A DNA stretch of 64,000 nucleotides from Conchocele bisecta. Taxonomy: Eukaryota > Mollusca > Bivalvia > Lucinida > Thyasiridae. Shown in pieces: positions 22,085 through 33,500 of this stretch. The notes beneath the pieces are model-generated. The model made no database searches. It was not told the DNA's origin and saw only the letters and a list, made by a program, of their open reading frames with translations. Within the stretch, counting starts at the first letter, position 1. Every line of letters begins with the position of its first letter. The translations under genes were made by a program, and so were the position numbers. The DNA lies in NCBI GenBank assembly GCA_029237695.1, contig CM055265.1, positions 87,083,447-87,147,446 on the forward strand, given 5' to 3'.

Positions 22085-23345
22085 GTTCACACGTGTGGCG
22101 GCCATCTTGAATTGTAAATGGCCACCATTCGAGACATATATACTCTATGTGTGAAGAGAGTAAGCTAAAACAAATTCGACCGACATTTTTATAAATTATT
22201 TATGGGATTTCTCAGGGGGGATGGGCGTATGATCGGTACATGGGTACCTTATATGAGTCAAAAAGGTGCACGGGTCTCAAAGTGGCGGCGTCAAGTGACA
22301 GCAGCACCACGAGGTTGGTACGTTTTGTATTTATTATCACACTTACATTAAACTTTGAGCAAATATATATATATACGTATGTGTCCCCGATAAACGGCTA
22401 CTAACGTCTTAACTGGGGTATCATTCAATAAAAAGTTATTGAAGGTACAATGGACGCCAGTGTACAAACAAACGGGTTTCCGTGACATTTCCCACCCGGT
22501 GTTAACCACTTTTTATCAAAAATACGTGTTTCATTGCTTATTGTCTGACATATTGCCAACAAATATGCATTATTTAACATATTTTTCGGGAAAACTATGC
22601 TCGCATGCCCCATACGCCCGAAAAAAATAGGTGTAACATTTATTGCATAACATATGCTTATGCAGTGTATAAACACAGCGCAATACAACTCATAATACAC
22701 TAGTGCAATACATATTCAAATGAGCTCGCTACAGAAAACATGCTAGGTGGTCAGTAGAATTTCAACGTATGCTTATGCAATAAATATGATCTAATATTTG
22801 AATTGATTTAATATAGTATTTTATTAAACTTATTGATTGATTTCATAAGAAACTCGGCATAGCCTCGTTTGATATGAAATCAGTATACTCGTTTAATAAA
22901 TATCATATTAAAATCATCACTCATGTAAGATCCTCTATTTGTGTTCAGTAGGAGATATGTCTGCCATTTTTTTTTAATTCAAAAAATATGGCCTCCATAA
23001 AAAAATGTTTGTGTTTTTTTTCAATGGACTACAAGCAAATTAAATGAAAAAAATAATATTTACATATACATGTATGCAGTAAAACTTATATACATCCATT
23101 GAAACGTGTCACCTGAAATGAATCATTAAGAGAGGTAATTAATTAAAGTGTTGTTTATTTAGATTTGAATCTCAAAATGGACACCAATTATAATGTTTAT
23201 CAGACAATGCCAAGTTATGGGATAAGAATGTATATGTACAACGTTAATTGGACAAATATAATTATTAGACACATTTATATGCAATAACATGTATGCCTGT
23301 CATTTTAAAATTACCAATGGCCACCATATTTAACATATTTTATTC
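22085..23345. repeat. degenerate repeats with GGCCGCC/AAGATGG motif, left group
   Basis: Motif copies at 22095 (GGCGGCCATCTTG), 22120 (ATGGCCACCATTC), 22985 (ATGGCCTCCATAA), 23180 and 23318 (AATGGCCACCATAT). Between them lies AT-rich sequence and the MITE P copy at 22808. They look like old units of the repeat seen at 25435-28190. Confidence 0.5.
22808..22916. repeat. MITE family P, copy 3
   Basis: Begins TTTAATATAGTATTTTATTAAAC and ends TTTAATAAATATCATATTAAA, with GATTTCATAAGAAACTCGGC in the middle. Same family as 1838 and 16100. Confidence 0.78.
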
Positions 23346-24450
23346 ATTAATACAGGTAGAAAATGATAGAAAGTATAATCATTGATATGCTATATAACCA
23401 TTGCATCCAGTACGTCTCCATATGATACATCAATTGACACATGTATATAGCCTACACACGTGTTACAATGACAAAATAATCGTATTGTGACTATCGCCCT
23501 GTTGGCCAACAGGAATACCCATTCAGTTATATGTATGATTTCTAAATAGTTTTTGTTTAATTGTAAATGCATTCTTTTAGCTGACAGCATCTGCTGCGGA
23601 GGTATACATACCCACCCCTATCAGCAAGATTAAGCTCACACATCATTGACAATAAAATGCCATCAAATCCTTTAAACATTGGAGTACTTGTATGGGCATT
23701 GGCTGGCTGTCGACAATAACACACACTTTCAATTATGATATTATTCTGTTATCACAAATTATATCAACACAATATTCCTTTATGCTTAAAATATGAAGAA
23801 ACAAAATGGTTTGCATAAAGCGAAAACTGCACAAAGCAAAACTCCGCACCATAATATGGCTTAGCACACATTTTGTATTGTTATACTTTTATCATTTATG
23901 CATGCCGCAAGGTTTTGCACAATACGTGTTTTTATTTGAGCACAGTGGCTGGACGCATGGGGAAACTTGTTGTAAGAGATTGAGTGAGAGCTTTCTCCAA
24001 CTTTTTTTACAGAGACTGAGTGAGAACTTTCTCTGCATATCGCTGAGTTAATCCAATATTGTTGAGAGTTGGAGTGTCTCTCTGCACTTGATGATGCAGC
24101 TCGGTTGATGATTATTCAATGCACTATTTTATTGGTGAGCAGCTTGTCTGTTGTGGGTATTCAATGACCGATCAACTGGTTCAATGTATATGTACTTGTG
24201 TTGAGTTATGTCCAGGCGGTTTTGTCTGCTTCATGTAAGCTCGCTGTGGTTTTTCTCCGGCACTCCGGTTTACTCCACATTAAGAACAAGCCATGGCAAT
24301 ATGGCTGACTCTGTGCCACCATACTGATTGTGTGCACATAGCAAACCTCGTTTTTTTCTTACGGAAAAATGCTCTCACAGTCTTTATGACTGTAGCGGGA
24401 TTGAGGCAAAAAATAAGCGCCTGAATTATAGACATACTACAACAACAACA
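23346..24450. other. upstream region of UBA2, no gene recognised
   Basis: Presumed promoter and 5' UTR side of UBA2. A short duplicated phrase (GAGTGAGA.CTTTCTC at about 23983 and 24012) is visible. No TATA or initiator could be assigned with confidence. The HAUS4 first exon might lie here or between 17.4 and 23 kb, but none was found. Confidence 0.4.
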
Positions 24451-24594
24451 ATGGCTGCCTCCATTCCCGGTGTAGTTGATGAAACTGTTCGTGAAAAAGT
24501 TACTTTATCTAAAATTCTCGTTGTCGGAGCTGGTGGAATAGGATGTGAATTATTGAAGGATCTTGTTCTTACAGGATTTGTGAATATAGAAACG
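24451..24594 (+). CDS. UBA2: UBA2 exon 1 (start codon)
   Basis: 48 codons from ATGG in a strong start context (CAACAATGG) to ACG|GTATAT. Holds [20 protein letters not shown], the adenylation nucleotide-binding loop. An in-frame ATG at 24328 would add 41 residues that resemble nothing in the family, so 24451 is preferred. Confidence 0.96.
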
Positions 24595-27500
24595 GTATAT
24601 TGGTGCTGCCACATCTGTTTGTGCAACCAGTCAATTCGTTCTCAAGTCAGTTCGTCCTCAAGTCTCATTCGTTCTCTTCTTCTTTGTAGTATCAGCACTC
24701 CTTCTTTAATGAAGATCATTTGCCGGGGCCGTATAATTTTACATTTTCTCAAGTCGTTTTGATTTCATTTAGGTCCATTCTTTTGTGAAATCTCTCGCCA
24801 TCTCTACGTAGGAAACCGTGAAAACTCTGCCAATGAGTATGTACTCTTTTAGACTAACATGCCAAGTCTCTATATCATGTTTAACTTCTATTTTTCATTA
24901 TCTGACATTTTTCATTTATTATTTTCTTTGCTATAGAGACTGGCTTCCATCCCATTGGGTCACATAGCGAAATCTAAACTCGAATACTCGATACGAATAC
25001 GCGCATAATTTTGACACTTCGTGAACTGTACGATACCGAAATCATCTGACAATACGTTTAAATAATATTAATACACCAAATTTCATTCATAATTTATATG
25101 CAACTACTTTCCTTACTAGTTATTTCTCAACATTTCTTTGTAAAACAGCGTGCATAACACGTTCAGTTTATTATTACCGTCGCCATTTATTTTCCGAGGT
25201 ACAATATCGGAAATCTGCAAAGTAACCGACCAATGAAATCGATTGACGTATGTGGGGTTTCCCGCTCAGATGTCAGATAGTCTGGCAGCCAAGTGTATGG
25301 CACGTTCCATGCAGGAGCTTAACTTTATTTGGAATAAAATAAAAACAATTATTGGCGATTTTGATTGCGCAGATCATCAACATCAAGAATTCTACTGATG
25401 ACACTATGTCATCTTTGATCATTTTGAGAAATTTGCATAAATCCAAAATGGCTGCCAAACAGTAGTATGTGTGATATATATTTCAATTCACTGTTAAATG
25501 GTAAAAATCCAACATGGCTGCCAAACGTAACATGAAATTTTGCATATGACTGCTCCTACGTACACTCCATATGAAAACAACATGTATACTAATCTTGGAT
25601 ATATTGACATGATACACGCTTACAGTAAATTTGATAGTAACTAGACACATTTGTGAAGAGCGAAAGTCCAAGATGGCCGCCATATATACAGAAATTATCC
25701 CATGACGATCATCACAGAGAATAATAAGTAATTATATAATTGCACATCGATGTCATATCGTAGTAAATTGGAATAAAAGTACTGAAGTTATGTATATATG
25801 AACGTTTTACTAACTTAGGAATAGAATTAGATAACTACCAATTGCAGAAATCATAGATGGCCGCCAAATATAAAAATAATGTTGCCTTATATTGAACAAA
25901 TTGCATATAATTACTAGGATTATAAGTAAATATATCTCTTAGATACTTATATACATGGCATACGTATATATAAAGATAAATTACCTCGCAATGGTAATCA
26001 TATCATGTAATGATTAAATATTACATTTCAAAGGAAATAAATATATGGCTAATGGAGGCTCTAGAGATGCAGTATACATGGACAACAACTATTAACCAAC
26101 AGTCCCAAGATTAAACAAAAACAATCATATTGAAGTGCAGTACACGAAGACATGACAACAAGGATGCCGCTTTGGTATTGTCAAAACAATCCAGTTGGGT
26201 GGTTGAACCTGATTAGACACCATATAATTTCTCCCGCAAACCTCTCCATCATAAGTGAAAAGGACAGTATTATACAAGGCAATGATGAATCAAAAATGAT
26301 TAATGCATGTATACTGTACACAAAAAGACATTAATTACACAAAATGTATCGGTTTCCGTAATTGGAAGCTAATATTGTAAATATAACTATAAGAAAACAA
26401 TGCTATAATTATGATGACACAAACAGCATTTTCATATTAGTCCTATCAAATTGCGTGAATACTGTATGCCTCATATCCATATTATGGTACCTTGAAGTTT
26501 GTCACGTTCAATATATGGTTGTGTACCATGTGTATTGCTGTCTGCATGTACTATAATGCGTTTGTTACCGTGAGTATTTAGTAGTGGCACAACTAGATTG
26601 TCTGTCATATAATATCAATTACATTTGTATTAGCTGTGTCCTACCTGTGGTATTTAATATATAGCATCTCCATGTTCTTCTCGAAATTATATATTTGTGA
26701 TTAAGGTCGTTTTCTTTGATCCACATTTATGTATACTGACGGCGTCATGTCTTAGTTTTTACATATCATATGCATTCACAGGTGCTGAATTCTGTCATAT
26801 GTTTAAATAAGTAAAACTCATTAAATGGCATATAACTACACAATAATTCGACACAAATAAAGTATTTGTATTGCTTATCTTTGAAACAATACACAGAGAA
26901 AATTGATGTACATGTGTACATACTTTACCTCATCAAATAAATATGTTGCTCTACATCGGCGATAGTGGTCTGAAAACGCATCAATTACTTGCAGCTTACA
27001 AAGTAATAAGTGATATTAAAGTGGTGTACATCAACCATCATGTGCATACAGCCGCTTTGTGGAAACTGACTACTTTCAAAGCCGGAAAGAAAACATGTGG
27101 CCAATACTATCAGCTATGTGGTTGTACTAAGTAGGTTGAAAGAACGTAATGGTAGCCAGACACTGGAATAAGCTACTGGATGGCTGATCTATGTTATTGT
27201 ACGTAGTCACCGATTGTGACAGAAATATATAGACGTATCATCCATTTGTACTTATTCAATTGCTATATCCAGACACTCAAGTTGTTAATGACACTATCTA
27301 GAGGAGCCATTTCATGCGATGTTGCACAGTAAATCACATTGAGCATTTGCGTTTTTGGAGCCAATGATATAAACGACGACATATGGTGTTTTTACAAATT
27401 GGGAAGTCCTTGAAGTATATTGTAAAGTACAATATATCTCCCTGCCAATAATAGAAGTATGAATGCTGCTATGGAATGGCAAGACAAGACAAAACAATAT

Positions 27501-30500
27501 CAAAATATCTAACTGAATGCACAAGTTTAAATCTTATATTATAATATAATTGTATTACTATTATAAGGTACTATATTCATATCCGGCGGCCATAATAGAC
27601 TTACGTTATTGCCGATGCTGTCTAATGGTGTATATCAAGGTGTAATTACATAAGCTATTTACTACACAAGTTAGTTATCAGGTAATATGATATTTGGTGG
27701 TCATCTTGGACTAATGCGATTGAAACGTGTGTCCAAATACATACCCAATGTATTGGAATAATTATATACCTAAATACAATATTGGTATGCAAATTCGTTC
27801 TGATATGATTGCAAGTATATAGTGTTTCTTATTTCAAGATACGGTTGCAAGTACATTGTAATATATTCATATATGGCTGCCATCTTGGACTTGTGTTATA
27901 TAGATTAGTATATAATTTCACATCAAAGTCACAAAAAACACACATTCATTGTTTTAAACACATAATTAAAAAACGTATTTTCTTTGATATGACGAATTAG
28001 TGAAAGTATGTAAAATAGTCACATTTGGCGGCCATCTTGGATTTTTTCTATATGCTGTTAAGGAATTGAATTTTAAAGTTGCCCGTTTGTGTCAACACGT
28101 TAATACATTCATTAAACTCTCTTAGATGGTTTAATTTCCTCCTGGGGATGCAATTATATCGCACAATATATCTTGGTGGCAGCCATCTTGAATTTATGCA
28201 GATTTCTCCAAATGCTCAAGGGTAACAGATTTGCATCATTGGGATTCTAAAACTAGAAAGTCTACATAGGCAAAATCGGTAGTAAAAAACTTAAGTTATT
28301 CAAAACGAAGTTNNNNNNNNNNNNNNNNNNNNNNNNNNNNNNNNNNNNNNNNNNNNNNNNNNNNNNNNNNNNNNNNNNNNNNNNNNNNNNNNNNNNNNNN
28401 NNNNNNNNNNNNNNNNNNNNNNNNNNNNNNNNNNNNNNNNNNNNNNNNNNNNNNNNNNNNNNNNNNNNNNNNNNNNNNNNNNNNNNNNNNNNNNNNNNNN
28501 NNNNNNNNNNNNNNNNNNNNNNNNNNNNNNNNNNNNNNNNNNNNNNNNNNNNNNNNNNNNNNNNNNNNNNNNNNNNNNNNNNNNNNNNNNNNNNNNNNNN
28601 NNNNNNNNNNNNNNNNNNNNNNNNNNNNNNNNNNNNNNNNNNNNNNNNNNNNNNNNNNNNNNNNNNNNNNNNNNNNNNNNNNNNNNNNNNNNNNNNNNNN
28701 NNNNNNNNNNNNNNNNNNNNNNNNNNNNNNNNNNNNNNNNNNNNNNNNNNNNNNNNNNNNNNNNNNNNNNNNNNNNNNNNNNNNNNNNNNNNNNNNNNNN
28801 NNNNNNNNNNNNCCGTGATATTGATATACGGTATTGGTTTCCGTACAGTATCCATCTACTGGAGCTCCTAAAACCCATCTTTCACCCCCGTGTCCACACT
28901 GTTCGTGGTGAATGTGAATTCCCTCGCGCTTTTCCACAGAGTACATCCAATCGATCGCCCCATAACTGTTAGAACTTTTTGGGTAGAACGCTTTCTCGAA
29001 CGACGAACGCGGGCGCTCTAAATAATTACCATCACATACTACTTTTGTCTCACCTTTCATACATTTTGGTCCGTGTCTCTTCATATTACTCGCTTTTGTG
29101 AATTTCTGCTTGCAATTATCGCAGGCGTAAATTTTAGATAGGTTTTTAAGGTTTTTTATCAGAAATGCGTTATTATTAAACAGTCCTATTGTCATTGGTT
29201 TATTACCTATTGCCTTATAGTGTGCTGGTACCTTTTTCAACCACCATACGTTACATTCGGTGGGTTGATATACTTCTATACCGATTTTAAAAAAACTCTT
29301 CAACCTTTTTCAGATCTGAAAAAGGAATTGGTGAAACCACATTACTACCAAAATATTGCTTACTAAGTTCTTTTGCCTTTTCTGTACTTCTGTCGGGTCT
29401 TTTATCTGTCATATGCATAGCTAGACACCTGAACAGACAAAGGTCGTCATTATACTTATCTAAAGAATACATACCTTTTTTATTCTTCAGCCATTCTGGA
29501 AGTTCTCCTCCTGCTGCTTCTTTGGATTGTAGTCCCAAATCTATTCCCCTACTACCCTGTATTAGCTTTACAAAAACCTCTACCCATCTTACAAACTTAA
29601 CCACTTTGTATTCGGTCTGTCTATTTTATCGGACATTATTCGTGTTTGCTCCTTATCTGACAGCCATTTTTTAACGGTTTTCATTGATGATAGTGGTTCG
29701 CTACCACCGAGATTTTTGTGCATTATTATAGTTACAGGTTTTCCTATTTTTAATTTCCTCCATATGTTCTAGCTTGTAAGAATATGAATATCTCAAATAA
29801 AAATTGGTTGTTAGATACGGAGCGAGTTTCTCGGACATGTGTTCAGACTCGTTAATGTTTAATGTTTTTTACGAAAGGATAATGTAACTACCCGTCTTCC
29901 ATTTTCTACCTTTTCCAATGTTTCATCGTGAGCCCCAATATTTCTTCACCTTTTTCCACTATCGCGCGAACTATAGATCTTTTTCTTATTATTTTTGTAT
30001 TGGGCCACTGTGTGTCTAATTTGAGACAAATTATTTGTGCTTGAAGGTTTTATTACACTAGCCTTAACTCCGCAATACTTTCTTTTTGAATTCTGTTACC
30101 AACTTCCTCCGCTAGTGAGAGGTCTTTAAATGCCCCTCTTTTATAGGCGTGGGTAAACCGCTTCATAAACGCCTCATTCTTTGTGGCATTTATCAGCTTT
30201 GTCAACCCCCTAACTCTCAACCGTGTACTATAAGTAATCCCAAGAGATTCGGATTCTCTTCTCAAACTTTCTATTTCTGCTCTAGTTTCTGGCGTTATCA
30301 TATTTTCTGTATATACTTTTGTATATATACTTTTGTATAACCTATAAAATTTATCTGTTCAATTGGACGTCAAAAATTTACATAATGTTTTTTTTCACAT
30401 CCAATTGAACAGATAAATTTCATAGGTTATATACATATATAATTTATCTGTTCAATTGGACGTCAAAAATTTACACAATGTTTTTTTCACGTCCAATTGA

Positions 30501-33500
30501 ACATATACATATACATATATATAAAATACATATAAATGGAGTGTGTGACTTGTTGTAAGACGTTTACGTGTAAAGACTATCTACGAAGGCATCTAGCGAG
30601 ACGTAGAAAGTTTCCTTGTGTCCCCCCACAATTTCAATGCCCCAGATGCCCTTGTAAATTCGTTAGTGCCCAAACTCTTTGTAGACATAAGCAACTACGC
30701 TGTCAGGTGGCTAAAGGTGAACGTGGTAGACTAGAGCTGGTAGAATTAGTTGCTGATCTGCGAAATAAATTAGCTACATCGGAGGAGAAAAATGAGGAAT
30801 ATAAACTATTGTACTTGCATGAATGATTTCGACTTTTTTCAAAAGTCAATTACCAATATAATTGGGACTCCCTCTTTTCAAAATTATTTTCTCCAAAAAT
30901 TCATAAATTTGCTGTCGGGAGACCCAATTTTCCTTCTTAACCAATTTTTGATTTTCGGGGGTGGTGGGGGTATTATAGAGGGTTATAAATGATATCACGG
31001 TAGGTAGGTAGGTAGGTAGGTAGGTAGGTGGTATCATTTTGACTCCCTTACTACTACTACTTTATGACATTTTTAAAATATCTTTCAATTGAAATCTGTG
31101 TTAGAATTAGGAAACTGATATAAGGGTCTCCCTAAAACGCAGACGCTATTGCAGACACTATACAGCGTATAGGGATTATCCGGAAAACGCAGACAAAAGG
31201 CTTATATAGTGATTTCGGAAAACGCAGACAAAAGGCTTATATAGTGATTTGGGATATTGCAGACAACACACTTATATAGAAAGAAATACCCATTTGATGT
31301 GCTATTTGAAGTAAAAAAAAAAGGACCTTACAACATATAATGATTGATATTTTAAAAAAAAGGACCTTATAGGATGTACAAGTGTAAATTGATGTTAATT
31401 GATGTTAATTGGCTGATAAAAGGGGCCTTATATGACTCATGTCATTCATTCATGCTCAGAATTTAAATTTGTGAACGAGGAGTGTCAATTACATATAACA
31501 TGTGTAAAAGGACCTTACAGCCAGTTCTCCAGTTAAGTTGCGTAATTTGACCAACTTGGGGTGAAATTTTGTTATTTCTTCATCAAAAATGGCAAGTTGG
31601 GAGTGCTTTAGAATCGTCTCATTGAGACGATTCTAAAGCACTCCCAACTTGCCATTTTTGATGGAGAAATAAGAAATATACCTGCAAATTATGCACCTTA
31701 ACTGGAGCTCTGCTTACAGCATGTATACTTGTAGATTATATGGTAATTGGATGATAGAGGGGACATTATCAAGTCAATCTAGCAAATTAAAAAACCAGAG
31801 TATATGCACATAATCATCCAAGATTGGTGAAAAGGGACCTTACAACCAGTATACAATGGTAATGTTCATTTGGGTTTGAACAAATCATAACAGCACATAA
31901 AGACAGTCTGATCACTTTTATTTGTGTAGTTGTACCATAACATACATCATTAACAACATATAACATATGGCATATTTAACAAAATACATGGATACATGGA
32001 TACATGCTTAACTATTTGCATGCTGAGTGAAATAAACGATAAAAAAATACATCAAATATTTGCAGCAGAAGACTATGAAAATATGTAACGGAATTTCATT
32101 GGAATTGCATCGTTTGGATACAATTCGAATGAAATTTCATTAAATAGTTGGATGATATTTTCACCGCTAGCGTACAAAGAGTTAAATGACATAAGTCACA
32201 ATTAACATAAACCACATAGAAATTCTTGATCAAATGTTGAAATATCCGATGGTGCATTTAAACAATGTTTGTGAAACCATGAGACACATTTGTCGCATTG
32301 AACCATGTCCAAACATGCTGGCAGGTTACAAATGCAATAATTTTCAATATTAATTATTTTAATTTTTTTTGTTCGACGAACGCTGATTTTTTTACGTGTG
32401 ATTGGAAATTCCGACATAATACCCGCCTCAAAACAACTTATCAAGTGTGAACGCATTTTTGATGTTTAGAATATTAGGTCTAAACGTAATTCTTTTCTGA
32501 GGCAATATGCTGTTATAAATGCTATAGCTTGGTAGAATGTCCGATACAATAAGTTTTGACATTGGCGATTCTTGGTGGATCTTGCTGCAGAGAGTCTCGA
32601 TGTCTTCGATAATTCGATTCGGCAACAAGGAGCCCACATCATTCGCCCCGACAACGACGACAATCGTCTGAAACATAATATACGCCTTATTATATAGCGA
32701 AACCCGATATTGCAGACGCCTTATTGCAGACACTATACGTTATATAGCAATAAATCGTTCTACTATATAACGTATAGTGTCTGCGTTATTCACAACTGCG
32801 ATATTGCAGACATATGATTTATATAGCGAGACCCGATATTGCAGACACTATACGTTGTATAGCAATAAATCGTTCTACTATATAACGTATAGTGTCTGCG
32901 TTATTCACAACTGCGATAATGCAGACATGGTATATAGCGAAACCCGATATTGCAGATGCATTATTGCAGCACTATACTATAGCAAAAACGAGTTCTACTA
33001 TATAACGTAGATGTCTGCTTATTCGCAACTGCGATAATGCAGACATATGGTTTAGGTATAGCGAAACCCGATATTGCAGACGCATTATTGCAGACACTAT
33101 ACGTTATATAGCAAAAACGAGTTCTACTATATAACGTATAGTGTCTGCGTTATTCGTAACTGCGATAATGCAGACATATGATTTATATAGCGAAACCCGA
33201 TACTGCAGACGTATTATTGCAGACACTATATGTTATATAGCAAAAACGAGTTCTACTATATAACGTATAGTGTCTGCGTTATTCGCAACTGCGATAATGC
33301 AGACATATGATTTATATAGCGAAACCCGATACTGCAGACCTTATTGCAGACACTATACGTCATATAGCAAAAACTAGTTCTACTATATAACGTATAGTGT
33401 CTGTGTTTTCATCAACTGCGATAATGCAGACATATGGTTTATATAGCGAAACCCGATATTGCAGACGCATTATTGCAGACACTATACGTTATATAGCAAA

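Noticed and set aside
24328..24450. Upstream in-frame ATG extending UBA2 by 41 residues
   Set aside because: The extension has no counterpart in the family and is low-complexity (poly-Thr). The ATG at 24451 has a good context and the expected N-terminal length.
26943..27134. 63-codon ORF ([20 protein letters not shown])
   Set aside because: Short, single, and flanked by degenerate repeats; no splice context or similarity recognised.
28262..29303. Open frames of 192-335 codons crossing the N stretch
   Set aside because: Most of each frame is unknown sequence. Only the part right of 28812 has content, which I describe as the polymerase relic.
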